From Actinoplanes couchii (lineage in GTDB: Bacteria > Actinomycetota > Actinomycetes > Mycobacteriales > Micromonosporaceae): a stretch of 48,636 bases of DNA. Each line of letters begins with the position of its first letter. Within the stretch, counting starts at the first letter, position 1. The position numbers were made by a program, and so were the translations under genes. Below the pieces are notes generated by a model that saw nothing but the letters and a program-made list of their open reading frames with translations, was not told where the DNA came from and did no database searches. Where the stretch lies: contig NZ_BOMG01000126.1 of the NCBI RefSeq assembly GCF_016862075.1, positions 1 through 48,636 on the forward strand, written 5' to 3'. Below are positions 18,682 through 27,056 of the stretch, in pieces.

Positions 18682-20025
18682 ATGAAGTCGATGCTGACCA
18701 ATCCACGAACGGCTCGGCACCGCTCCTCGTTCGAGATCATGGGGGCAGACAGAGTGACCGAGGTCGTCGCGGCAGCCCGCCGGGCGACGACTGGATGGGC
18801 CGGTCTGGCCACTGCCGACCGCTCGCGGCGGATCTGGCACCTCGCCGCCGCGATCGAGGATCGGGCAGACGTTTTCGTCGCCGCCGAGCAGGCGGGTACC
18901 GGGAAACCCCGGCACGAGGCCGAGGCGGAGATCGCGGAGTGCATCGATCTGCTCCGGTTCTATGCGGGCGTGGTCCGCGGTGATCTGACCCCAGGCAGCG
19001 GGCACCGGCTGGCCGACCGGGAGAGCTGGGTCCGGTGGGAGCCTCTCGGCGTCGTGGCGGCGATCGTCCCGTGGAACTATCCGCTGCTGATGGCGGTGTG
19101 GCGGTGCGCACCCGCGCTCGCCGCGGGCAACACTGTGGTGCTGAAGCCGGCCGAGACCACTCCCGACAGCGTGCTCCTGGCCGCCGAGTGCGCCGCGGAG
19201 GCCCTCGGGCCGGGGGTGCTCACGGTGGCGACCGGGGACCGCGACACCGGGCGCATCCTGGTCGAGGCCGCTGTCGATGCCGTCGCCTTCACCGGCAGCC
19301 CCGTGGGTGGTCTCGACGTGGCATCCCGGGGCGGGCTGCGGCGGGTGAGCCTCGAACTCGGCGGCAACTGCCCGGCCATCGTTCTGCCGGACGCACCGGA
19401 CGAGACCTACGTGTCTCTGGCCCGGGCCAGCACGCTCAATGCCGGCCAGAGCTGCGCGGCACCCGCCCGAGTCATCACCCTGCCCGATCAGTACGACACG
19501 GTGGTGAGCCGGCTCGGCGACGCGATGCGGGAACGTCGCGCCGGCGTCGATTTCGGGCCACTGAACAACACCGACCAGGCAGCTAGGTTCGACGCGATCC
19601 TGGACCGGAGTACTGCCAAGATTCGCCATTGCGGGCCGACGGCAGTCAGCCCCGATGAGTCCGAGGGGTACTGGCGCCCGTCGATCGTCCTGGCCGACCT
19701 GGACCCTGAGGACCCGGCAGTGCGTGAGGAGGTCTTCGGCCCGGTTCTGACCGTGCAGCGGGCCGAATCGCTGGAGGACGCCGTCGCGCTCGCTAACGGG
19801 GTTTCACAGGCTTTGGCAGCCAGCGTCTGGGGACGCGACGTGGGTCAGATCATGAGAATCGCCCGCGTGCTCTCCGCCGGCGAGGTCTGGGTGAACTGCC
19901 ATCTGGAGCAGACCGGCGACCTACCGCACGGTGGGCGGAAGCAGTCCGGAAACGGCACGGACCTCAGCGTCCTGGCACTGGCCGAGTATCAACGACCCAA
20001 GACCATCACGGTCAACATCTCGTGA
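18682..20025 (+). CDS. NAD(P)-dependent aldehyde dehydrogenase
   Basis: A 447-residue aldehyde dehydrogenase with all core motifs: P-W-N-Y-P-L and K-P-A-E-T-T-P for the cofactor, the general base in L-E-L-G-G-N (Glu225), and the catalytic Cys258 in N-A-G-Q-S-C. It resembles the betaine/aminobutyraldehyde dehydrogenase branch and oxidises an aldehyde to an acid. It is slightly shorter than the usual 480-500 residues, mainly at the N terminus. The upstream 45 bases have a weak ribosome-binding site and a possible promoter (TTGCCG 18647, 16 bases, TAGTCT 18669), so part of the operon may be expressed separately (weak inference). The stop overlaps the next gene (GTGA). It may make a precursor acid or amino acid, or oxidise a product aldehyde. 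Confidence 0.93.
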   Translation: MKSMLTNPRTARHRSSFEIMGADRVTEVVAAARRATTGWAGLATADRSRRIWHLAAAIEDRADVFVAAEQAGTGKPRHEAEAEIAECIDLLRFYAGVVRGDLTPGSGHRLADRESWVRWEPLGVVAAIVPWNYPLLMAVWRCAPALAAGNTVVLKPAETTPDSVLLAAECAAEALGPGVLTVATGDRDTGRILVEAAVDAVAFTGSPVGGLDVASRGGLRRVSLELGGNCPAIVLPDAPDETYVSLARASTLNAGQSCAAPARVITLPDQYDTVVSRLGDAMRERRAGVDFGPLNNTDQAARFDAILDRSTAKIRHCGPTAVSPDESEGYWRPSIVLADLDPEDPAVREEVFGPVLTVQRAESLEDAVALANGVSQALAASVWGRDVGQIMRIARVLSAGEVWVNCHLEQTGDLPHGGRKQSGNGTDLSVLALAEYQRPKTITVNIS

Positions 20026-21077
20026 CGGCTATGCCGGCGCCTATCGCGGATCTGGCGCGGCTCTCCGGCGAGGCCGTTCCGCCAAGGACGCGACAGGTGA
20101 TGGCCGAGTTCGACATCAGGGCGGGAGAGCTCTGCCGGGAGTTCGCCCGGACCGCCTGTCCCGGCAGCCCGGAACCGGGACTGAGCGCCGCGATGACCGC
20201 ACTGCGACGGTCAGCAGCGCCACAGGCGGCGCCTGGCCTGGCCCTGATCGACCGGATCCTCGCCGAGGACGAGTCTTCCGGTCGGGCCGCCGGAGTCAAT
20301 GAACGATCGGCGCCCGCCATCGAGGATCCCATGTTCCGCATGCTCGAACGCTGCTGGGTCGCACTACCGGATTTCGTATCCGGACGCCGTACCGGTGTCG
20401 ACCTCGTGTTCCCGCAGGGGGATCGCCGATTGTGGGCGGACCTGCAAGCGCATTCGCACCACATGAGTTCCTATGCGCGGCTGGCAGTGGAAGCCATGTT
20501 GCGGCTGGCACCGGCCGGAGCACGGATCCTGGAGCTCGGCGCGGGCAGCGGCGCCCTCACGGCCGAATACGTCCGCCGGGCCGAAAACGCCGCGCCGTCC
20601 AGATACGTGATGACCGACATCAGCCCCACCTTCCTTCGCGACGCACGCCGACGGTTCACTCCCGGGTGGATGGCGTATGCGCCGTTCGATTTCACCCGTC
20701 CGGCAGCGGAGCAGTCGCTGCCCCCCGGGAGGTTCGACATCGTGGCAGGCGCCAATGCGATGCACTGTGCGGCGGACGTCGAAGCGGCTCTCCTGCACAG
20801 CTGGAGCCTGGTCGCACCGGGCGGCTACCTGGTTCTCACGGAGGGAGCGCGTCCTGCGGACGGCCGCGTGTGGCGACCGGAGCTGATTTTCGCTCTGCTT
20901 CCCGGCTGGGGGCAGGTATCCCTCGGCCCGCACCGCGCCGACATCGGCTTCCTGCGCCCGGATGAGTGGTCTGCCTTGGTCGGCCGACTACCCGGGGCCA
21001 CGTCCGTGACGCTTGCGATCGGCCACAGCACCTCGCAGATCATCGGCTCACTCGTGATCGCCCGCCGACATCCGTGA
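20022..21077 (+). CDS. SAM-dependent methyltransferase resembling PKS/NRPS C-methyltransferase domains
   Basis: A 351-residue protein. Residues 1-140 are a helical region of unknown role. A class I methyltransferase core follows: I-L-E-L-G-A-G-S-G (about 169-177), Y-V-M-T-D-I-S, a phenylalanine-rich F-D-F-T, F-D-I-V-A-G-A-N-A-M-H-C and the S-L-V-A-P-G-G-Y-L-V-L-T-E motif. The D-I-S-P-T-F and N-A-M-H pattern is like the embedded methyltransferases of PKS and NRPS modules, so this may be a stand-alone version acting on carrier-bound substrate (inference). The GTG start overlaps the aldehyde dehydrogenase stop, so it is in the same operon. Confidence 0.87.
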   Translation: MTAMPAPIADLARLSGEAVPPRTRQVMAEFDIRAGELCREFARTACPGSPEPGLSAAMTALRRSAAPQAAPGLALIDRILAEDESSGRAAGVNERSAPAIEDPMFRMLERCWVALPDFVSGRRTGVDLVFPQGDRRLWADLQAHSHHMSSYARLAVEAMLRLAPAGARILELGAGSGALTAEYVRRAENAAPSRYVMTDISPTFLRDARRRFTPGWMAYAPFDFTRPAAEQSLPPGRFDIVAGANAMHCAADVEAALLHSWSLVAPGGYLVLTEGARPADGRVWRPELIFALLPGWGQVSLGPHRADIGFLRPDEWSALVGRLPGATSVTLAIGHSTSQIIGSLVIARRHP

Positions 21078-21124
21078 GCCGCGGCCGGCGGCCCGGACAG
21101 CGAACAGGAAGGAACGGAACTGTC

Positions 21125-21964
21125 GTGGAGGACTTCGACACTTCGGTGCAGATCCCGCAGACGGGGGGCAAGTACCGGGCACACAATCCGACCGAGGCGC
21201 GGGCCACCTACTGGTGGACCGAGGAGGACGGCGACCGGAGACGCCTGTGGAACGCCGGTCGCTCGCGGGGCTTGCAGAAGGCAGACAAGCGTCTCGGTGG
21301 CGCGCTGAGTGCCACGTTCGCTCAGCTGCTGCAAGACCGGGAGTCGCTCACGATCCTCGAGATCGGCACGGGATACGCGCACGTCCTTCTGGACCTCCGC
21401 ATGATGGCTTCCGATCGCCTCGAACTGCACGGCATCAACGTGGAACCCGGTTACAACCAACAGTTGATCGAGGAGTTCGCCCGGGACCAAGGGCTGGACA
21501 TCCCCGGCATCGCACCCCCCACCATCCACGTCCACGACGCTGACAACGGTGTGCCGTTCGCTGACGAGACGTTCGACCTGATCTTCAGCGTTGCGACGCT
21601 GCACTCGATCCGCGACAAGCTGCGTCTGCTGGAAGAGGTGTCGCGCACGCTCCGGCCGGAGGGTGTGGCGCTGATCGAATTCCCCACCGCGGTGAACGAC
21701 ATGGCCGGGCTCCCGGTTCCGGACCACTATCGTCAGCGTATGGAGATCTGGGATCGCGGCACGGCGGTGGACGTCTTCGATTGGCTGCAATCCCAACGAA
21801 GCGTGTCAGTGGGTCAGGCCGCGGACGACCGGTATGTGCGCATCGAGAAGTCCGGGCCGCTGAGCTTTCCCGCCGAACTCGTCGCCAGCTTCTCGTTACC
21901 CGGCATCTGGGAGAAGTGGTGGGGATGCCAGAGCATCTATCGGGTCGTGGAGACGGCGCCATGA
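21125..21964 (+). CDS. SAM-dependent methyltransferase (class I)
   Basis: A 279-residue protein with a class I core: I-L-E-I-G-T-G-Y-A (about 77-85), an acidic end of strand 2 (I-N-V-E-P-G), V-P-F-A-D-E-T-F-D-L-I-F-S and the S-R-T-L-R-P-E-G motif. I chose the GTG at 21125 because an AGGAAGGA lies about ten bases upstream; the frame is open further up but overlaps the previous gene without a ribosome-binding site. Codon 258 (21896-21898) is the rare leucine codon TTA. The stop overlaps the next methyltransferase as ATGA. The substrate is not evident; the W-W-T-E-E-D N-terminal region is not one I recognise. Confidence 0.88.
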   Translation: MEDFDTSVQIPQTGGKYRAHNPTEARATYWWTEEDGDRRRLWNAGRSRGLQKADKRLGGALSATFAQLLQDRESLTILEIGTGYAHVLLDLRMMASDRLELHGINVEPGYNQQLIEEFARDQGLDIPGIAPPTIHVHDADNGVPFADETFDLIFSVATLHSIRDKLRLLEEVSRTLRPEGVALIEFPTAVNDMAGLPVPDHYRQRMEIWDRGTAVDVFDWLQSQRSVSVGQAADDRYVRIEKSGPLSFPAELVASFSLPGIWEKWWGCQSIYRVVETAP

Positions 21965-22752
21965 TCACGCCCGCGCGGGCGGGCCGGACGGAACTCGCCG
22001 ACAGCTTCCGCCATCCCGGAGTCGCCGCGGCATACGTCTTCCGCCCACCGTATCCGGCGGAGGTCTTCGACCTGCTCACCTCACTGGCCGGCGAATCGGG
22101 ACGGGTGCTCGACATCGGTGCCGGTGACGGAGAAATCGCCCGGCCGCTGGCCGAGCGCGTCGAACACGTCGACGCCGTGGAGATCTCCCCGGCGATGATC
22201 GCCGCCGGGAAGCAACGACCGGGTGGCGACCGAGAGAATCTCCGGTGGCTGGCGCAGGCTGCCGAGACGATGACCGTGACGGGCCCGTACTCCCTGGTCA
22301 CCGCTGGCGCGAGCCTGCACTGGATGAACGGTCAGGTCACACTCCGTCGCCTCGCGCAAGTCTTGAGTCCACGTGGTGTGCTTGCCGTCGTGGACCAGAA
22401 GTACCACGATCTGCCCTGGGCTGCGGAACTCACACCGGTGATCGGCAGGTATTCCCGTAACCCGGCCTACAATCCTGGTTTCTCCGTCACCGACAGGTTG
22501 AGCGAACAGCATCTGCTGGATATCCGGGGTCAGCATCACACCGCCCCGATGGTCTTACGCCAATCCGTGCACGATTACGTCGAGCAGTTCTTCTCCACCG
22601 CCTCTCTGGCACGCGAGCTGATGACGGACGCAGAAGCGACACGATTCGCCGACGAGGTCACCGCGGTCGTCGACGGATACGCGGCTGCGGACGGCACACT
22701 CCTCGTGACAACTGTCGCCTCGGTCGTGTGGGGCAGCCCGTCGGGGCGGTGA
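21961..22752 (+). CDS. SAM-dependent methyltransferase (class I, trans-aconitate methyltransferase-like)
   Basis: A 263-residue methyltransferase with V-L-D-I-G-A-G-D-G (about 49-57), the V-E-I-S-P-A-M motif II and a T-A-G-A-S-L-H-W-M-N segment typical of the trans-aconitate/SmtA-like group. Codon 199 (22555-22557) is TTA, as in the gene before it, so translation may depend on a bldA-type tRNA in organisms where that tRNA is developmentally controlled. It starts in an ATGA overlap and is the last gene of the rightward operon. It converges on the radical SAM gene after an 18-base gap with no clear terminator hairpin. Confidence 0.9.
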   Translation: MITPARAGRTELADSFRHPGVAAAYVFRPPYPAEVFDLLTSLAGESGRVLDIGAGDGEIARPLAERVEHVDAVEISPAMIAAGKQRPGGDRENLRWLAQAAETMTVTGPYSLVTAGASLHWMNGQVTLRRLAQVLSPRGVLAVVDQKYHDLPWAAELTPVIGRYSRNPAYNPGFSVTDRLSEQHLLDIRGQHHTAPMVLRQSVHDYVEQFFSTASLARELMTDAEATRFADEVTAVVDGYAAADGTLLVTTVASVVWGSPSGR

Positions 22753-22770
22753 GTCGGGGCGTACGGCGGC

Positions 22771-25167
22771 TCAGCCAGCGTTCCAATGCAGAGCCGCCAG
22801 CACCGACGTCAGGAACTCACGACCACGAGTTGCCAGCTCCTCGCGGCTGCCATCGTTGACGATGGTCCAGGCTGAGGCCTGCACCGCACCGTCGATGTCG
22901 ATGGCGCGAAGCTTTTCCTCCTTGGCGGTGAGCGACGGTCCGTCATCCGGCCGGGCCCGGGTGACGAACCGCGCCCCTCGCAGACCTTCGTCGGCGGTGA
23001 CATGCCAGGACTCGACCATCGCCTCCGGTACCTCCTCGCGGACGACGGCCAGGTCCGCAACGGCCTTGAAGCTGTCCACGAGAAGCACCTCGCCCGGGAC
23101 GAAAGCCTCACGAAGCTCGGGGCCCAGGGAACGGAACACCGAGTCGGACTTGCCGAGCAGCCGAATCTTGTCAGCTGGGGAGAGTTCGTATGCCTCGGTC
23201 CCGAACTTGCGCCGGATCGACTCCCCCACGTCGAAGCATGCGATGCCCATCTCCCGCGCGATACCGACCAGCGTCGACTTACCCGCGCAGGGAAGCCCGG
23301 CGAGCCCGATGATCGCGCCACGGCGGCGCCTCAGCGGCAGCGCGACCGCGCGGTCGCGCCGACGCACGATCAGCCGCGCGGCGTGCAGCTCATCCGCGGC
23401 CGCGGAGACCTCCTCGAAGGGCCGGCCGGCCTGACGAGCCACCGCACGCAATGACGTGACCTCGTCGGTGAGCGCAAGCACCTCAGCCAAAGCGCCATCG
23501 AGCCGGATCGTCTCGTCGTTCCCATCGCGTCCCTCACGAACCTGCACGATCGGACCGGGCAGCATCGCGTAGTCGCAGGTGGACCGGTCGTGAGACTGCT
23601 GCCAATCCACCACCGCCCGGCCCAGTTCATCGACGGCCGCTTCGAGTTCCGGGTCGGTGACCTGACGCCTGGTCTGGAAGACACCGGTGATTCCCATCCG
23701 GTCCACATCCGGGTCCGGGTAGAGCAGCTCCGAGTACTCACTGGGAAGCAGTTCTATGCCGAACCTCTCCGACTCCTCCGCGTACGGGCTGAAGCGGTCC
23801 AGGCTGATCGGGCTGTAGTACGAGGGCGGCTGGAGGTGATGCAGGGCTGGCAGCAGTTCGGTCTGATCACGAAGATTGTCGGCGGTCTCCCCCACGGTAC
23901 CGTGCAGAATGCCGTAGATGGCTTCCACGCCTGCTTCGGTCGTCAGCTTGATAGCACGAACCTGTGACAGGCCGGTCGCGCCCTTGCGCATGAGCCGCAA
24001 GATCGAGTCGTCGAAGCTTTCGATGCCGGGCTGGACCATCGTGACGCCACCGGCCACCAGCCGGTCGAGCAGCGCGCGGCTGAAGTTGCTCTTCATCTGG
24101 TAGTAGATGCGCAGTCCGGGAACCCGCTCTCGTACCCGGGCCAGGGCCGGCAGCAGCTCCTTGTCGGCATCGGCCGGGAGGATGTTGTCCGTTGCGCAGA
24201 ACTGGTCCACCCCGTGCCGATCGCTCAGCAGCAGGAGTTCCTCGGCAACCCGAGCTGCCGGCTTACGCCGATAGATGACGTTTTCGCCATTGAGTCCGCA
24301 GAAGGAGCAGATCACCCGCTCACCCCACCAGCACCCCCGGCTGGATTCGAAGGGAAGCCAGAGGGCCTCGTCCAGGCCACTGGCCCGGAACTGGCTGACG
24401 AAGTCGGAGTAATCCGGCGGAGGCAGTGTCTCCAGTGCGTCCAAAGAGGCCGGGGCGTTGCTGCGGACCACGCCGTCCTCGCGGTACGCCACTCCCGGAA
24501 CATCGCTCAGATCCTCCCGAGCCAGCATTTTACGTACCAGCGAGGTGATGGAGAGACCGATCTCGCCGGTCACCGCAACGTCGAAGTCCCGGAAGTTGCG
24601 GAGCAGCGCGGCGCCCATCGGACCGGCGCAGGCAGATCCCCCCACCAGAACCCGCACTTCCGGCAAGACGGCACGCAGCCGTCGAGCTACAGCAAGTGCC
24701 GGGACCGTCTGGCTCACCAAGAGGCTGAAGCCGACGATCGCCGGGCGCCGCCGGACTATCTCGTCCACCATCGCATCGAGGAACCGCGGCACCTCGACGC
24801 CGATCACATGCTCGGCTTGCTCGGCCTCCAGCCCGGTCTCCTGCTGCATCAGCGGGAAAGCACGCGACGCCCAGTCCTCACGCACGGAATCGCGCAGATC
24901 GAACGCCGCCGGCACGAAGAGGCCCTCGGCGGTCAACCGCGACGCCTGCAACCGCTGGTACAGACCCGGTCCGATCCGGCGGGCGAAATCGATGTTGCTG
25001 TACCTCGTCCCCACCCGGGCGCTGTCCCGGGTCAACGCCGATATCAGCGCGAGGCCGAGATTCGCCCGGCTGACCGCCTGCCAAGGCAGGCAGAGCCACA
25101 ACACGTCGAGGGGCGGTTCGTCGCCGGGCCGTTCCCACGGGGCGCTCGCGCCCGAGCGCTCCGTCAT
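22771..25167 (-). CDS. RiPP-type B12-binding radical SAM protein fused to a P-loop kinase-like domain
   Basis: A 798-residue two-part protein. Residues 20-220 are a cobalamin-binding-type Rossmann domain without the usual D-x-H-x-x-G. Residues 270-510 are a radical SAM domain whose cluster motif is C279-x7-C287-x2-C290 within the R-G-C-W-W-G and C-G-L-N-G signatures of the RiPP maturation radical SAM protein 1 family. Residues 515-612 look like that family's usual winged-helix-like tail. Residues 617-798 add a P-loop domain with G-L-P-C-A-G-K-S and later matches (R-P-D-D-G-P, W-T-I-V-N-D-G-S) to the UPF0200/dephospho-CoA-kinase-like NTPases. I know of no such fusion. The ATG at 25167 overlaps the carrier protein stop (ATGA), which fixes the start. 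Last gene of its operon. The function is unknown; the family is linked to C-methylation. Confidence 0.87.
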   Translation of the reverse strand: MTERSGASAPWERPGDEPPLDVLWLCLPWQAVSRANLGLALISALTRDSARVGTRYSNIDFARRIGPGLYQRLQASRLTAEGLFVPAAFDLRDSVREDWASRAFPLMQQETGLEAEQAEHVIGVEVPRFLDAMVDEIVRRRPAIVGFSLLVSQTVPALAVARRLRAVLPEVRVLVGGSACAGPMGAALLRNFRDFDVAVTGEIGLSITSLVRKMLAREDLSDVPGVAYREDGVVRSNAPASLDALETLPPPDYSDFVSQFRASGLDEALWLPFESSRGCWWGERVICSFCGLNGENVIYRRKPAARVAEELLLLSDRHGVDQFCATDNILPADADKELLPALARVRERVPGLRIYYQMKSNFSRALLDRLVAGGVTMVQPGIESFDDSILRLMRKGATGLSQVRAIKLTTEAGVEAIYGILHGTVGETADNLRDQTELLPALHHLQPPSYYSPISLDRFSPYAEESERFGIELLPSEYSELLYPDPDVDRMGITGVFQTRRQVTDPELEAAVDELGRAVVDWQQSHDRSTCDYAMLPGPIVQVREGRDGNDETIRLDGALAEVLALTDEVTSLRAVARQAGRPFEEVSAAADELHAARLIVRRRDRAVALPLRRRRGAIIGLAGLPCAGKSTLVGIAREMGIACFDVGESIRRKFGTEAYELSPADKIRLLGKSDSVFRSLGPELREAFVPGEVLLVDSFKAVADLAVVREEVPEAMVESWHVTADEGLRGARFVTRARPDDGPSLTAKEEKLRAIDIDGAVQASAWTIVNDGSREELATRGREFLTSVLAALHWNAG

Positions 25168-25436
25168 GTCCGCTCCGCCCGGCGCACCTGCTGTACCACC
25201 TCGACGATCTGCCCGACTGTACGGAAGTTCGCGCTGGTGAACGTCGCCTCGTCGAACTCGATCCGGAACTCGTCCTCGATCAGCGCGACGAACTCCAGCA
25301 CAGCGAGCGAGTCGATGCCGCACTGGGCCAGCGACGCACTGTCCGGGATGTCGGTCAACGTCTCGTCGCCAGTGAACTTGACGATGGCGGCGATGACGGC
25401 GGCACGCGTAGCCGCATGGCTCTCACTGGCAGGCAT
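25164..25436 (-). CDS. Free-standing acyl/peptidyl carrier protein
   Basis: A 90-residue carrier protein with the phosphopantetheine site Ser43 in C-G-I-D-S-L-A-V-L-E and acidic helices (E-D-E-F-R-I-E-F-D). Its start directly follows the stop of the acyl-AMP ligase (25437), and its own stop overlaps the radical SAM start as ATGA. The ligase-carrier pairing implies that an acid is adenylated and loaded on Ser43. The tight link to the radical SAM gene suggests the loaded group is the radical SAM substrate (inference). Confidence 0.94.
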   Translation of the reverse strand: MPASESHAATRAAVIAAIVKFTGDETLTDIPDSASLAQCGIDSLAVLEFVALIEDEFRIEFDEATFTSANFRTVGQIVEVVQQVRRAERT

Positions 25437-27056
25437 TCAAGCTCCTCGTCCAGCCGGAACAACCGGCGGCTTCCGATGGTCGGCAATGACTGGGCACACG
25501 ACTGGGGTAAATCTCGCTTCTCCCCAGTCGTCGAACGCACGGCGCAACTCCCGTCGGCGAACCTTTCCGGTGCTGGTCCGCGGAATCGGCCGGTCGCCGT
25601 ACAGGATCACTTTCGGCTGCCGCTCGAACGGCAGCTCCCGTACGGCAGCCTCGACGAGATCCCGGTGCGCCGGCTCCGAGTCCTCGAAGTACAGCCCGAC
25701 CTCCTCGCCGGTCGCCGTATTGCCGAACCCGACCACCGCGAGGCGCCCGGCCACTCCACGCTCGGCCAGCTCACGCTCGACAGCGCTGGGGCTGACCTTC
25801 TCGCCGAGCCGGATGATGAGATCCTTGCGCCGGCCGGTGACGAAGAAGAACCTCTGCCCGGCCACCGTACGGGCGAAGCCCTCGTCGCCGGTCCGCAGCC
25901 AGCCGTCGGTGAGGGCCGCCCCTGTCGCTTCGGGATCCTTCCAGTACCCGGTCATGACATTGTCGCCCCGGACGACGATCTCACCCTCCTGCTCGTCGGC
26001 GGCGAAGGTGCCGTCGTCGCTCCGTATCTCTACCGAGCACCCGGGTATCGCCGTACCGATGGACGGCGGATTCGCGTCGAGTACCACCTCGGCGTAGGTC
26101 TCGGCCGAGATGTCCGCACCGATCGCCGTGGCGAAGTTGGTGCACTCGGAGAGCCCGTAACCTTGGTGGATCTCCAGACCGGTACGAGCGGTGAACTGGC
26201 GGGCGACGGTCTGCGGGAGCGGCGCAGCCGCGGAAACGACATACCGCAACGATCCGCCGGCCCGCAGCAGCTTCGGCCGCGACGCCAGGATTCGAAGCAA
26301 CTCGGGAACGAGGCTCACCACGTGAACCCGGTACTGAAGGACCACCGTGGCGAACTCGATCGGCTGGAAGCCGTCCATTATCACCAGGTGTGCACCGTGC
26401 CCGAGCACGGCCGTGACGGAGAAGCCGAAGGCGTTCGCGTGGAACATCGGCAGCACGCAGAGATGCCGGTCACCGGGCCCGATCCGGTGCACGGCCTTCA
26501 GCGACGCCGCGTTGGCGACCAGGTTGGCGTGCGTGAGGACGATCCCCTTCGGACGCGCGGTGGAACCCGAGGAGGACAGGATCACGGCCGCGTCGTGCGG
26601 TGCGAGCCGGCGCATCGGTGCGTCCGCCACCGGTCCGCCGGTGCGCAGGGACAGCAGAGAAGCCGCCGGAATCCGCTCGGCGTCGGCTACCGCAGCCACC
26701 AGATCCGCGCTGCGCGCGTCACCGAGCAACAGGGCCGCCCCGAACCGCCGGGCCGACCAGCCCAGTGCTTCGGGGGTGTCCCGGGGATCCATCGGGACCA
26801 CGACGGCACCGAGCGCCATGACGGCGAGGTCGGCCACGACGAGATCGATGCCGTTGTGACCGATTGTCGCGACCCGCTGGCCCGGCTGGACCTGGTGCCG
26901 GTCGCGGAGGATCGCGGCGGCCCGGAGTACGGCTGTCCCGAGTTCGGCGTAGGTCATCGTGTCGTCACCCGTCGCCGGTTCGCTCAGCGCCGGGCTGTCC
27001 CCGCGAGCCAGGAACAGCTTGACGACGTCCGCGAGAGTCGTCGGATCTGAAGTCAT
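25437..27056 (-). CDS. Acyl-AMP ligase / acyl-CoA synthetase family
   Basis: A 539-residue member of the ANL superfamily. The P-loop reads S-S-S-G-S-T-A-R-P-K-G (161-171); further motifs are Y-G-L-S-E, the adenosine-binding G-W-L-R-T-G-D-E, and the C-terminal catalytic lysine in S-T-G-K-V-R-R. It activates a carboxylic acid as the adenylate and passes it to CoA or a carrier protein. The adjacent carrier gene makes the latter likely. The ATG at 27056 is chosen because it overlaps the HPr-kinase-like stop (ATGA); the frame is open upstream only as an overlap. The substrate cannot be predicted from the sequence. Confidence 0.94.
   Translation of the reverse strand: MTSDPTTLADVVKLFLARGDSPALSEPATGDDTMTYAELGTAVLRAAAILRDRHQVQPGQRVATIGHNGIDLVVADLAVMALGAVVVPMDPRDTPEALGWSARRFGAALLLGDARSADLVAAVADAERIPAASLLSLRTGGPVADAPMRRLAPHDAAVILSSSGSTARPKGIVLTHANLVANAASLKAVHRIGPGDRHLCVLPMFHANAFGFSVTAVLGHGAHLVIMDGFQPIEFATVVLQYRVHVVSLVPELLRILASRPKLLRAGGSLRYVVSAAAPLPQTVARQFTARTGLEIHQGYGLSECTNFATAIGADISAETYAEVVLDANPPSIGTAIPGCSVEIRSDDGTFAADEQEGEIVVRGDNVMTGYWKDPEATGAALTDGWLRTGDEGFARTVAGQRFFFVTGRRKDLIIRLGEKVSPSAVERELAERGVAGRLAVVGFGNTATGEEVGLYFEDSEPAHRDLVEAAVRELPFERQPKVILYGDRPIPRTSTGKVRRRELRRAFDDWGEARFTPVVCPVIADHRKPPVVPAGRGA

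Noticed and set aside
18403..19629. Minus-strand frame opposite MbtH and the aldehyde dehydrogenase
   Set aside because: Both plus-strand genes have family signatures; this frame does not.
22753..22770. Intrinsic terminator between the converging operons
   Set aside because: The 18-base gap has no stable stem with a T-run.
24214..26097. Long plus-strand open frame opposite the radical SAM, carrier and ligase genes
   Set aside because: It crosses three well-supported minus-strand genes and has Ser/Arg/Thr-rich shadow composition without motifs.
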